Below are positions 44,696 through 53,279 of a stretch of 64,000 bases of DNA, piece after piece. The notes beneath the pieces were generated by a model. It did not search any database, was not told the origin of the DNA, and saw only the letters and a list, made by a program, of their open reading frames with translations. The stretch lies in the NCBI GenBank assembly GCA_027484685.1, contig JAIXSO010000068.1, forward strand, positions 1-64,000, written 5' to 3'. Position 1 is the first letter of the stretch. Each line of letters starts with the position of its first letter. The translations under genes were made by a program, and so were the position numbers. The DNA is from Bacteroidota bacterium. Lineage in GTDB: Bacteria > Bacteroidota > Bacteroidia > UKL13-3.

Positions 44696-45500
44696 GTATC
44701 GCCTCTACGAGGCTTGTTTTTGTTTGCCTTATTTATAGTTACAATAGTGTCGCTTCTACGAAGCTAGTTTAAAAGGTAAATATGGCTTTAAAAAAGTTAA
44801 AAGTATAAATGCTATTGTATTTTTTTCTAAAAAGAATTGTATTGATGGTTTATCAAAGCAACGTAGTTGCGGAACTATTGTAAAAAACAGAAAAGGGAAT
44901 GCCACCAAGCCCCATCGGGGCGATACTTTTTGGGCTATAAACCAAGTAGATATTTTACTTATCATCTAAAAAAGTATCGCCTCTACGAGGCTTGTTTTTG
45001 TTTGACTTATATTTAGTTACAATAGTGTCGCTTCTACGAAGCTATTTTTAAAGGTGTATATGGCGTCACAAAAATTACCTATTTAAATACTTGTGTTTTT
45101 TGATTAAAACTATGTGTGTTTGATTGTTTATCAAAGCAACGTAGTTGCGGAACTATTGTAAAAAATAGAAAAGGGAATGCTACAAAGCCCCATCGGGGCG
45201 ACACTTTTTAGGTTATAAATTGGAATAAGTGTTTTTCATTGTTATCAACAAAAGTATCGCCTCTAGGAGGCTTGTTTTTGTTTGATTTGTTTATAGTTAC
45301 AATAGTGTCGCTTCTACGAAGCTAGTTTTAAAGGTTTATATGGCGTCACAAAAATTACCTATATAAATACTTGTGTTTTTTGATTTAAAACTATGTGTTT
45401 TTGATTGTTTATCAAAGCAACCTAGTTGCGAAACTATTGTAAAAAACAGAAAAGGGAATGCCACCAAGCCCCCATCGGGGCGACACTTTTTAAGTTATAA
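44696..45500. repeat. three tandem units of about 279 bp with four mini-hairpins each
   Basis: Units start at 44696, 44974 and 45254 (periods 278 and 280). Each carries GCCTC-TAC-GAGGC, GCTTC-TAC-GAAGC, GCAAC-GTA-GTTGC and GCCCC-ATC-GGGGC, all with a 5-bp stem and a 3-base loop. The first two share TCGC..CTACG..GC; the other two fit the same pattern on the opposite strand. That makes twelve homologous hairpins in total (first unit: 44701-44713, 44752-44764, 44858-44870 and 44909-44921). Third-unit arms have changes (GCCTCTAGGAGGC, GCAACCTAGTTGC). The last unit runs into the 3' end of the transposase gene. The other units contain a short decayed copy of that end (AAATATCTACTTGG). Confidence 0.88.
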
Positions 45501-45951
45501 AGTCAAACAAATATTTTTCATCATATTCAATTTCAAATTTTTCTAAAAAATCTAAATACTCTTCTTTAAAACCACGTTTTTTATGATGTTCTTCTTGGTT
45601 TTTGATATAGTTATAAACAGCGTCAATCTGAGATTTCGCATAAGTAAAAGCACCATAACCTTGTTGCCATTCAAATTTACCGTTCACCAAATTATTATCA
45701 TTAATAAACTTAGATGAATTAGATTTTACATCCCTAACCAAATCTGATATTGCGAATTTAGGATTTAAGCCAACAAACAAATGAACATGGTCAGAATGAC
45801 CATTAACTATGATTGATTTATGTTCACATTCTTCAATTATACCAGACATGTATTTGAAAATTCGTTCTCTTAAATTTTTCTCCAATAAGTTCTGTCTTCC
45901 CTTTACTGGAAATACTATTTGAACATAAAGTTGGGTGTATGTATTTGGCAT
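45490..45951 (-). CDS. Y1 transposase, IS200/IS605 TnpA- or RAYT-like
   Basis: The protein has 153 residues, the size of IS200-type TnpA. The HUH motif is HVH (H55-H57, in NGHSDHVHLFVGL) and the nucleophile tyrosine is probably Y115 in AVYNYIKNQEEHH. Such enzymes cut and join single-stranded DNA at hairpins. No TnpB or IscB gene is adjacent. The gene ends inside the last unit of a hairpin array that could be its substrate. It may be an IS200-like insertion or a domesticated REP-associated transposase (RAYT). The repeated hairpins on only one side favour the second idea, but both remain open. Confidence 0.88.
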   Translation of the reverse strand: MPNTYTQLYVQIVFPVKGRQNLLEKNLRERIFKYMSGIIEECEHKSIIVNGHSDHVHLFVGLNPKFAISDLVRDVKSNSSKFINDNNLVNGKFEWQQGYGAFTYAKSQIDAVYNYIKNQEEHHKKRGFKEEYLDFLEKFEIEYDEKYLFDFIT

Positions 45952-46059
45952 AATAATACTTGTTTGAGCAAAAATGTGCTTTTCAAAATTAAAAGTAAAG
46001 TAGTTATTAACTAAATTTCATAATCTGCTAAAATTTGCGGTTTTTTGTAGTTACAAATT

Positions 46060-47910
46060 ATGTCAGATATCATCAAGCTTTTACCCGAACATGTAGCTAA
46101 TCAAATAGCAGCAGGCGAGGTAATTCAAAGGCCAGCAAGTATAGTTAAAGAGTTGTTAGATAACAGCATAGATGCTGGCGCTACACATATAAAACTAATT
46201 TTAAAAGATGCTGGAAAAGCTTTAGTTCAGGTTATTGACAATGGAAAAGGAATGAGTGAAACCGATGCACGTATGTGTTGGGAACGCCATGCTACCTCAA
46301 AAATTAAAACCATTGAAGATGTTTTTAAAATTAAAACCATGGGTTTTAGGGGTGAGGCATTGGCTTCTGTAGCCTCTGTAGCGCAAGTTGAACTTAAAAC
46401 CAAACGAAATGAAGATACCATTGGTACTTATATTTTAATTGAAGGTAGCAATATCTTAAAGCACGAAGCCATTTCGTGGCAAACAGGAACCAGTATTTCG
46501 GTAAAAAATTTATTCTTTAATATTCCAGCTCGCAGAAATTTTTTAAAGTCAAATCCTGTGGAGTTGCGTCATATTATTGATGAATTTACACGAGCAGCTT
46601 TGGCTAATCCGCATATTGGTTTTGAGCTATGGCATAACGATGACCAAATGCACAACCTAAAACCAGCCGATTTGGCTTTTAGAATAAGCGATTTGTTTGA
46701 CGATAAAAAACCAGATGATTTATTACTTTTTGAGGAACAAACTACCATTATCAATGCAAGTGGTTTTATTGGTAAACCTCAAATTGCTAAAAAAACCAGA
46801 GGCGACCAATACATTTTTGTAAATAACCGATTTATAAAAGATGCTTATTTGAATCACGCTATTGTAAGTGGTTTTGAAAACATCATTGCCAAAGATCAAT
46901 ATCCATTTTATTGTATCAATATAGAAATTGACCCAAGTAAGGTAGATGTAAATATTCACCCAACCAAAACAGAGGTAAAGTTTGAAGATGAGCGCAATAT
47001 TTACCAAATATTACGTGCAGTTACTCGCAAAGTGTTAGGCGAAAATTTTGAAACACCCACTTTAGATAAAAGCTATGAAGACAATCAGTTTTTAAACCGC
47101 GATTTGTATAACAACCAGGCAACGCATTTCAATAATATTCAAAGTAGCGAAACGCAGTTGGTAGGTAAAGTGAGTGGAGGTAAAAACGATTGGTTGAAAA
47201 ATGAATATGCCAGTACCCGCAATTTTAAAAAGCAACAAACTACCAATTGGGAAGATTTATTTAAAATAGCTGCACCTGATGTTCCATCTGAAATTCCTAA
47301 ATCGGAAAATAATGTTGCACAGCAAACCTTAATTGAGAATAATAAGCAAACCAGTCAGCAGTTTTTACAAATACAGCAAACTTATATTGCTACCCAAATT
47401 AAAAGTGGGTTGTTACTTATCAGTCAGCAGGCGGCACACGAACGTATTTTGTTCGAAAAATATTTGGCAGCTATTAAACAGCAGCCTATTGCTAGCCAAC
47501 AAAAATTATTTCCTAAAGCCATTACTTTAAATGCCATTGACGAAAGTATTTTATTAGAAATTTTGCCCGAAATAAAAACCTTAGGTTTTGATGTAAACGA
47601 ATTTGGTAAGGGTACTTTTGTGGTGAATGGCGTACCTGCCGAAATGCAATACAGCAATGAGCATGAGTTAATTTTAGATTTGATAAGTAATTATAAAAAT
47701 AACAAAAACTTAGCTGATAGCAAACATGAGTTAATTGCCAAGATTTTAGCCAAAAAGGCAGCAATTAAGGCTGGCACTGTGCTTGCAACCGATGAAATGA
47801 ACCGAATGGTAGATGAACTTTTTGCATGCAGCGAACCTAAATACTCGCCCGATGGAAAAGCTTGTTTACTTACTCTAAGCATGGCCGATTTGGCCAATAT
47901 GTTTAAATAA
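46060..47910 (+). CDS. mutL: DNA mismatch repair protein MutL
   Basis: The protein has 616 residues. The N-terminal GHKL ATPase domain has motif I with E31 and N35 (IVKELLDNSIDAGATHI), motif II DNGKGM and motif III TMGFRGEALASVASV. The S5-like domain follows to about 330, then a linker rich in N and Q, and a C-terminal dimerisation domain. In the position of the endonuclease motif DQHA(X)2E(X)4E the sequence is SQQAAHERILFE, so the first acid and the histidine are missing while both glutamates remain. It may lack nicking activity. It acts with MutS in post-replicative repair in the cytoplasm. It is followed 12 bases later by two rhomboid genes. Confidence 0.97.
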   Translation: MSDIIKLLPEHVANQIAAGEVIQRPASIVKELLDNSIDAGATHIKLILKDAGKALVQVIDNGKGMSETDARMCWERHATSKIKTIEDVFKIKTMGFRGEALASVASVAQVELKTKRNEDTIGTYILIEGSNILKHEAISWQTGTSISVKNLFFNIPARRNFLKSNPVELRHIIDEFTRAALANPHIGFELWHNDDQMHNLKPADLAFRISDLFDDKKPDDLLLFEEQTTIINASGFIGKPQIAKKTRGDQYIFVNNRFIKDAYLNHAIVSGFENIIAKDQYPFYCINIEIDPSKVDVNIHPTKTEVKFEDERNIYQILRAVTRKVLGENFETPTLDKSYEDNQFLNRDLYNNQATHFNNIQSSETQLVGKVSGGKNDWLKNEYASTRNFKKQQTTNWEDLFKIAAPDVPSEIPKSENNVAQQTLIENNKQTSQQFLQIQQTYIATQIKSGLLLISQQAAHERILFEKYLAAIKQQPIASQQKLFPKAITLNAIDESILLEILPEIKTLGFDVNEFGKGTFVVNGVPAEMQYSNEHELILDLISNYKNNKNLADSKHELIAKILAKKAAIKAGTVLATDEMNRMVDELFACSEPKYSPDGKACLLTLSMADLANMFK

Positions 47911-47922
47911 AATTTAAAAAAT

Positions 47923-48678
47923 ATGTATCAACAATATCGTCCGCCAAGTGCAAGTTTATTGCCTCCTGCAGTAAAAAATTTATTAATTATAAATGGTTTG
48001 TTTTTCTTGGCTACCTACGTTCTAAAAGATAGAGGAATTGTAAATTTAACTCAAACCTTTGGATTATACTTTCCACTAAGTGAAAATTTTAGGCCATATC
48101 AGTTTTTAACTTATATGTTTATGCATGCCGATTTAAACCATATATTTTTCAATATGCTTAGTTTATGGATGTTTGGTTCAACTATTGAAAATCTTTGGGG
48201 TTGGAAAAGATTCGGTATTTTTTATGGGGTAACTGCTTTTGGAGGCGCTTTGCTTTATTTAGCTGTAAAATATTTTCAAATTCATCAACTTCAATTGCAA
48301 TTGCCACCCGAGTTATTTTCAGCAATTGTAAATGGAGCAACATCAATTTCTGAACCAGAAGGTTCAGTTAATTTTAACAAAGCAATTGAACTTTACTCAT
48401 TAATAAATATTCCTGTAATTGGTGCTAGTGGTGCCGTTTATGGTGTTTTACTTGCTTTTGGAATGATGTTTCCAAATACCGAAATTATGATGCTTTTTTT
48501 GCCTATTCCTATTAAAGCTAAGTATTTAGTTTTTATTATGGGTGCGTTAGAATTGTTTTTGGGAATTAGTAATACTTCAGGAGATAATGTAGCTCATTTT
48601 GCACATTTAGGAGGCATGCTTTTTGGCTTTATATTGGTAAAGTTTTGGAATAAAACCAATCGTAAAACATTATATTAA
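47923..48678 (+). CDS. rhomboid family intramembrane serine protease
   Basis: The protein has 251 residues with six hydrophobic helices. The catalytic serine is in IGASGAVYG (S169) and the histidine is probably H225 in NVAHFAHLGG. The HADLNHIFFNM segment is the conserved helix-2 motif. It should cleave transmembrane substrates within the inner membrane. It begins 12 bases after mutL and is followed by a second rhomboid 28 bases later, so the three are likely cotranscribed. The substrate is unknown. Confidence 0.93.
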   Translation: MYQQYRPPSASLLPPAVKNLLIINGLFFLATYVLKDRGIVNLTQTFGLYFPLSENFRPYQFLTYMFMHADLNHIFFNMLSLWMFGSTIENLWGWKRFGIFYGVTAFGGALLYLAVKYFQIHQLQLQLPPELFSAIVNGATSISEPEGSVNFNKAIELYSLINIPVIGASGAVYGVLLAFGMMFPNTEIMMLFLPIPIKAKYLVFIMGALELFLGISNTSGDNVAHFAHLGGMLFGFILVKFWNKTNRKTLY

Positions 48679-48706
48679 TATATTCGTTTTTTTATTAAAG
48701 TAATCT

Positions 48707-49594
48707 ATGTCTTTTTTCGATGATATAAAATATAAGCTTGCACAGAATAATGCAGTGGTAAAACTCATTGCGCTAAATGTGGCTGTATATTTAGTTTTTG
48801 CTATTGCTCATTTATTATTTTGGTTATTTCAAGCCACAGATATTTTGGATTCTGTTCAAAAACTTTTTGTGTTATATGCTGCTCCAATTAATTTTATTAC
48901 CCATCCATGGGGTTTGGTAACTTATATGTTTTTGCATTCTGGCTTTTTTCATATACTATTTAATATGTTATGGATGTATTGGCTAGGAATGTTGTTACAT
49001 GAATATTTGGGTAATGAGCGTGTGTATCAAATATATTTTTTGGGTGGTATTGGAGGAGGTTTATTATACCTACTTTTTTACAACGTTTTTCCTGTATTTA
49101 AAGATGCTTTACCTGATTCTTATGCCTTGGGAGCATCAGCTGGGGTTTTGGCTATGGTTACTGCTGCAGCCACTTTATTACCCCAATATACTGTTATGTT
49201 ATTTGGCGTTTTTGCTGTTCAGTTAAGGTATATTGCTATTTTTAGTGTTTTAATTGATTTGCTTAATATTCCAAGCAGTAATGCTGGTGGAAGAATTGCT
49301 CATTTAGGAGGTGCATTGGCTGGCTATTTATTTATTAAATATTTATATACCAATAATGCTTTTACCAATGCTTTACACTCGGTAAGTTCGTTCTTTGGTA
49401 ATATATTTAAACCTAAATCTAAACTTACTATTCATTACAAAGCCGATAGCAAGCCTAAAGCCAGTGCACCAAAATCTCACAAGCCAAACCAAGCCGATGT
49501 GGATGCTATTTTAGATAAAATTAGCCGAAGTGGTTATAGTAGTTTAACACAATCAGAAAAAGATATTCTTGCAAAGGCTAGTCAGGAAGATTAG
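48707..49594 (+). CDS. rhomboid family protease with C-terminal cytoplasmic extension
   Basis: The protein has 295 residues. Membrane helices carry HSGFFHILFNM, the catalytic serine in LGASAGVLA (S144) and the histidine in GRIAHLGG (H199). After the last helix comes a basic linker (KADSKPKASAPKSHKPN) and a short helical domain (VDAILDKISRSGYSSLTQSEKDILAKAS) that I know from many Bacteroidota rhomboids (DUF6576-like). The tail faces the cytoplasm and may bind a partner. It forms a pair with the preceding rhomboid, but the two are not close duplicates. Confidence 0.92.
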   Translation: MSFFDDIKYKLAQNNAVVKLIALNVAVYLVFAIAHLLFWLFQATDILDSVQKLFVLYAAPINFITHPWGLVTYMFLHSGFFHILFNMLWMYWLGMLLHEYLGNERVYQIYFLGGIGGGLLYLLFYNVFPVFKDALPDSYALGASAGVLAMVTAAATLLPQYTVMLFGVFAVQLRYIAIFSVLIDLLNIPSSNAGGRIAHLGGALAGYLFIKYLYTNNAFTNALHSVSSFFGNIFKPKSKLTIHYKADSKPKASAPKSHKPNQADVDAILDKISRSGYSSLTQSEKDILAKASQED

Positions 49595-49613
49595 CTTGAG
49601 TTAAGGTAAACAA

Positions 49614-49646
49614 AAAAGAGGTTGTCTCAAAAGGGCAACCTCTTTT
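49614..49646. terminator. intrinsic terminator hairpin (AGAGGTTG family)
   Basis: The stem AAAAGAGGTTG / CAACCTCTTTT lies between the convergent rhomboid and asd genes. It is the third member of the hairpin family. Confidence 0.8.
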
Positions 49647-49650
49647 ATTT

Positions 49651-49736
49651 TGTCACATTGAGCGGATACCGATAGCTATCGGTAGAAATGCTTTGAAAAC
49701 GTATGTATTAAGTTCTCGACTTCGCTCGAACTGACG
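49651..49736. repeat. dispersed palindromic repeat, copy B, with an inserted 18-bp palindrome
   Basis: The element has TGTCACATTGAGCG at the left and TTCGCTCGAACTGACG at the right, as in copy A. Its left arm is interrupted by the perfect palindrome TACCGATAGCTATCGGTA (49667-49684). Confidence 0.75.
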
Positions 49737-49785
49737 AGCCTTTTAAGTCATTTGAGACAGCCTTTTTTGTTTAAGCAATTTGGGT

Positions 49786-50778
49786 TTATTTTATCAAACC
49801 TTTTGCTACTAAATATTCTGCAATTTGAACAGTGTTAGTTGCAGCTCCTTTGCGTAAGTTATCAGCTACAATCCATAAGTTTAAAGTGTTTGGCTGGCTT
49901 TCGTCTCTTCTAATTCGGCCAACAAAAACTTCATCTTTTCCATCAGCAAATAATGGCATTGGGTATTCAAAATTGGCAATATCATTTTGTAAAACAACTC
50001 CTGAAGTTTTGGTTAATATATCGTGTACTTCTTGTAAATCGAAATCGTTTTCAAATTCAATATTTACGCTTTCGCTATGTCCGCCTGTAGTAGGAATTCT
50101 TACACAAGTAGCAGTAACTTTAATCGAATTATCGCCCATAATTTTTTTAGTTTCTTTCACCATTTTCATTTCTTCTTTGGTGTATCCGTTATCTAAAAAA
50201 ACATCTATTTGTGGAATGGCATTTTTATCAATTTGATATTTGTAAGCCATTTCACCAACTATGCCATTGCGTTCATTTTCCATTTGTTGCACCGCTTTTA
50301 CACCTGTACCTGTAACCGATTGATAAGTAGAAACCACCACACGTTTAATTTTATATTTGGCATGTAATGGATTTAAAACCAATACCATTTGTATGGTTGA
50401 ACAATTTGGATTGGCTATAATTTTATCGTTGCTAGTTAATACATGGGCATTTACTTCTGGAACTACTAATTTTTTGGTTTCATCCATGCGCCAAGCCGAT
50501 GAATTATCAATAACATAACAACCTACTTCAGCAAATTTTGGAGCCCATTCTAACGAAACACTTCCACCAGCCGAAAATAATGCTACATCTGGTTTGGCAT
50601 CTATGGCTTGTTGCATAGTATGTAAAGTGTATTCCTTATCCTTAAAAAGTATCTTTTTACCAGCAGATTTATCGGAAGCAACTGGAATAAACTCAGATAC
50701 CGGGAAATTTTTCTCGGTTAATACTTTTAACATAACAGAACCCACTAAGCCTGTGGCACCTACTACAGCAACTTTCAT
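49786..50778 (-). CDS. asd: aspartate-semialdehyde dehydrogenase
   Basis: The protein has 330 residues. The NADP-binding motif is VAVVGATGLVGSVML, the catalytic cysteine is C126 in NPNCSTIQM, and the base histidine is in RIPTTGGHSES. It reduces aspartyl phosphate to aspartate semialdehyde for lysine, methionine, threonine and diaminopimelate synthesis. It is a cytoplasmic enzyme and stands alone. A -7-like TACCTTTG lies 31 bases upstream of the ATG. Confidence 0.97.
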   Translation of the reverse strand: MKVAVVGATGLVGSVMLKVLTEKNFPVSEFIPVASDKSAGKKILFKDKEYTLHTMQQAIDAKPDVALFSAGGSVSLEWAPKFAEVGCYVIDNSSAWRMDETKKLVVPEVNAHVLTSNDKIIANPNCSTIQMVLVLNPLHAKYKIKRVVVSTYQSVTGTGVKAVQQMENERNGIVGEMAYKYQIDKNAIPQIDVFLDNGYTKEEMKMVKETKKIMGDNSIKVTATCVRIPTTGGHSESVNIEFENDFDLQEVHDILTKTSGVVLQNDIANFEYPMPLFADGKDEVFVGRIRRDESQPNTLNLWIVADNLRKGAATNTVQIAEYLVAKGLIK

Positions 50779-50808
50779 ATTTTTTCTTTAGTAAATTAAT
50801 GTGAGGCT

Positions 50809-50816
50809 CAAAGGTA
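50809..50816 (-). promoter_or_regulatory. candidate -7 box (TACCTTTG) for asd
   Basis: TACCTTTG on the minus strand fits TAnnTTTG, 30 bases before the start codon. No TTG stands at the right distance upstream. Confidence 0.45.
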
Positions 50817-50849
50817 AATATTTTTAAGCTGTAATTGCATTTAGCTAAA

Positions 50850-51680
50850 CTACTTTTTATAAATAGTTACCTTGTTATCTTGAAAAGTATAAATAAGGTC
50901 CTTTGCTAAGTAAGACCATTTTATTTTATTTAAAATTTGAAAAACCGGGCGGTTAATGCCAATTTTTAATTCAATTGCGTTTATTTGATTATCAGAAGTT
51001 TGTAAAATATAGTTGCTGTTAAGTTGAAACGATGCTGTTTTACTGAATTTATATGTTTTTACATATGAGGCAAAAACATCGAATAACAAGGCCGTGCTAT
51101 CATTTGCTATCATAACCTGTTTGGTATTTTCTAATAAAGTAGTTGGCACAAAATCGGTTTTAATTATTTGTCTAATATTTCCACTGGTTTGTGTAACGGT
51201 TCCATCTTTACTCATTTTTTTTAGTTGCAAATCGCCCAAATCAAAAACCCAAATGCCATTGTCGTAACTGCGTGCAATGGCTGAAGCCTGAGTAATATCT
51301 TGTTTGGTTAAATCTAATTCACCTCGGTAAGCAAGGTTATTATCTAAAAATAAAACGCGATTTATTTCTTTGTAAAACACATAAATTTCCATTGGATTGC
51401 TAGCATCAATGCTGCTAATATTTCCATTGTAGTTATAATTTAAAGTAGCTAAAACTTTGCCTGATGTATTGTATTTATATAATTGATTGCTTGGAGATAC
51501 TATGTATAAATTGCCCAATTCATCTGCTTGAATAAACTTGGCATTTACCACAAACTCGTTTACTAATTGGGTGCTGTCTAATATGGTTTGTGCATTTATA
51601 TTGCTTGTAAATATCAAGGTAAAAACAACCATAGTTTTTACCGATAATGAAACAAAATAATATAATGCCTTAGTTTTCAT
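50850..51680 (-). CDS. secreted propeller-like protein, unknown function
   Basis: The protein has 276 residues. The N-terminus has a hydrophobic segment (about 11-28) and an AQ that suits signal cleavage (NINAQ). The body has repeating beta segments (GNLYIVSPSNQLYKYNTSGKVLATL, MEIYVFYKEINRVLFLDNN, GIWVFDLGDLQLKKMSKDG), like a beta-propeller with about six blades. It overlaps the lpxH-like gene by 11 bases and is the last gene of that operon. It may be periplasmic; a role in envelope synthesis is only suggested by the company. Confidence 0.65.
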   Translation of the reverse strand: MKTKALYYFVSLSVKTMVVFTLIFTSNINAQTILDSTQLVNEFVVNAKFIQADELGNLYIVSPSNQLYKYNTSGKVLATLNYNYNGNISSIDASNPMEIYVFYKEINRVLFLDNNLAYRGELDLTKQDITQASAIARSYDNGIWVFDLGDLQLKKMSKDGTVTQTSGNIRQIIKTDFVPTTLLENTKQVMIANDSTALLFDVFASYVKTYKFSKTASFQLNSNYILQTSDNQINAIELKIGINRPVFQILNKIKWSYLAKDLIYTFQDNKVTIYKK

Positions 51681-52446
51681 TATTATAAATATAATTGGCC
51701 GAACTATCGGTAAAACTTTTTATAGTAACCTCATTTTCATCTAATTCTAAATAAGTATTGTAATCAATCCAATCGCCCAAATTGATATAATTTGATTGGT
51801 TATTTAACTTATAAATCATAGGTAAATGCCTATGCCCAAAAATAAAATAGTCAATATGCTCGTGTTTTAAAAAATTACGAGCATGTTGAATTAAAAATTC
51901 GTTTTCTCCATAAAATGCATGGTTATCACTATAAGTTTCTTCTTTACTTTTTTGGCTAAAATAATTAGCTAAACCAATTCCAATATTTGGGTGGAAAAAT
52001 GCAAATAAACGTTGAAAAAAGTAATTTCTGTAAACTGAAAGTATAAACTTAAACTTTTGTTGTTTAGGTCCTAAACCATCGCCATGGCCAATATATAATT
52101 TTTTGCCAGCAATGGTTTTAATAATGGGTTTGGCATATACTTTACAGCCAATTTCTTTTTCTAAATATCCAAATTGCCATAAATCGTGGTTACCATGAAA
52201 AACATGAACAGGAATGCCATCTTCAACAAACTCGGCCAATTTTGCTAAAAGTCTTACAAATCCTTTTGGAACCACAGTTTTGTACTCAAACCAAAAATCA
52301 AAAATATCGCCAACTATGTACAGTTCATTACAGTTTGGTTTTATACTATTTAAAAAAGAAACAATTCGTTTTTCGCGTACTGCACTTTCTTCAAAGCTAG
52401 GAATGCCTAAATGAAAATCGGAAACAAAGTAAGTTTTTTTCTGCAC
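51670..52446 (-). CDS. lpxH: UDP-2,3-diacylglucosamine diphosphatase (LpxH-like)
   Basis: The protein has 258 residues and is a calcineurin-type phosphoesterase. Metal-site motifs appear in order: SDFHLGIP, GDIFDFWFEY, HGNHDLW, IGHGDGLG and FGHRHLP. LpxH hydrolyses UDP-2,3-diacyl-GlcN to lipid X in lipid A synthesis, at the inner membrane. It starts with GTG, two bases after the LUD gene. A second LpxH-like protein is at 62845, so which one is the true LpxH is uncertain; the length and the FDFWFEY motif favour this copy. Confidence 0.82.
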   Translation of the reverse strand: MQKKTYFVSDFHLGIPSFEESAVREKRIVSFLNSIKPNCNELYIVGDIFDFWFEYKTVVPKGFVRLLAKLAEFVEDGIPVHVFHGNHDLWQFGYLEKEIGCKVYAKPIIKTIAGKKLYIGHGDGLGPKQQKFKFILSVYRNYFFQRLFAFFHPNIGIGLANYFSQKSKEETYSDNHAFYGENEFLIQHARNFLKHEHIDYFIFGHRHLPMIYKLNNQSNYINLGDWIDYNTYLELDENEVTIKSFTDSSANYIYNNEN

Positions 52447-52448
52447 TA

Positions 52449-53114
52449 TTAATCTCTTGAAATATCATCAACAATAAAAACAAAAACCTCAGTGGGGCCG
52501 TGAGCACCTACTACTAAAGTATTTTCAATATTGGTTGATCGGCTTGGGCCTGTTATATAACTTAAAAGCGAAGGTAAATTTTTTCCATAACGGTTGCGTA
52601 CCAATTGCATTCCATCTTTGGTTTCCATAACCAATTGCGAACGTTTGGCTACTACTATATGTACAGGAGGCCAAATGGTTAAAGTACGGCTATTGGCTGT
52701 TGAACTAACTAAAATAGTTCCTGTGCGGGCTATTAAAGCTTCGCAAGTGGTTATAGCTGCTTGAACTTTTTCTAGTTGTTCTTTTTTATGGCTAAAATTA
52801 ATGCCAGTGTCTTTAAGTGTATCTTGTAATTGATGTTCCCAACAAAAAAAATGTTTCCATTTTCGTTGCTCCAAAAGCGTAATAAGTTTATCTAAAAAAT
52901 CAAATTGGTTACTGCAATACACAAACTCGCCACTAAGCGAAGTAAATTGTTGAGCAAAAACCTCTAACAAGCTTAAATCGCTACTTGGCTGAACGTAAAT
53001 ATTACTGTCTAAATCAATATTGGTAAATTGATTTTTACTTTTAAAAGTAAGCGCTTGGCGTACTTTTTTTAATATTTTTTCTTTTGGTGTTACTTGTTGC
53101 TCCACTAAGCGCAA
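52449..53114 (-). CDS. LUD (LutC/YkgG-type) protein
   Basis: The protein has 221 residues from a TTG start; a GTG four codons later is an alternative. The C-terminal half has the LUD domain: ALIARTGTILVSSTANSRTL, PPVHIVVAKRSQLV and TGPSRSTNIENTLVVGAHGP. Homologues belong to lactate utilisation operons (LutABC), but no lutA or lutB is here. In Bacteroidota a solitary LUD protein is common, so its function is uncertain. It is the first gene of an operon with lpxH and the propeller-like protein. Confidence 0.85.
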   Translation of the reverse strand: MRLVEQQVTPKEKILKKVRQALTFKSKNQFTNIDLDSNIYVQPSSDLSLLEVFAQQFTSLSGEFVYCSNQFDFLDKLITLLEQRKWKHFFCWEHQLQDTLKDTGINFSHKKEQLEKVQAAITTCEALIARTGTILVSSTANSRTLTIWPPVHIVVAKRSQLVMETKDGMQLVRNRYGKNLPSLLSYITGPSRSTNIENTLVVGAHGPTEVFVFIVDDISRD

Positions 53115-53279
53115 GGTAATACTTATTTTTAATAAAAAAACAACAGGAAAAATTTGGAATAAAAACTCCTGATTCTAGTGAAAATTAGAAATCAGAAACT
53201 CGAAATTCTAAAATAAGAAATACGAAACTCGAATTTTCCCTAAATCAAAAATCCTAAATCAGAGATCAAAAATCAGGCA
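53115..53279. other. AT-rich spacer with degenerate ATCA repeats
   Basis: Short phrases such as AAATCAGAAACTCGAAAT and AAATCAAAAATC recur between 53180 and 53279. They look like simple low-complexity repeats. No gene or hairpin of note is present. Confidence 0.4.

Noticed and set aside
44756-44965. 69-residue minus-strand ORF
   Set aside because: It lies wholly within the first hairpin unit, is not preserved as a frame in the other two units, and only shows a scrap of the transposase 3' end.
44431-45488. CRISPR array as explanation of the repeated hairpins
   Set aside because: The repeats differ in stem sequence and are spaced irregularly within units of 279 bp, whole units are duplicated, and no Cas genes are present.
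46723-47007. Minus-strand ORFs inside mutL (also 46227, 46569, 47424, 47522, 47691)
   Set aside because: Shadows of a highly conserved gene on the other strand.
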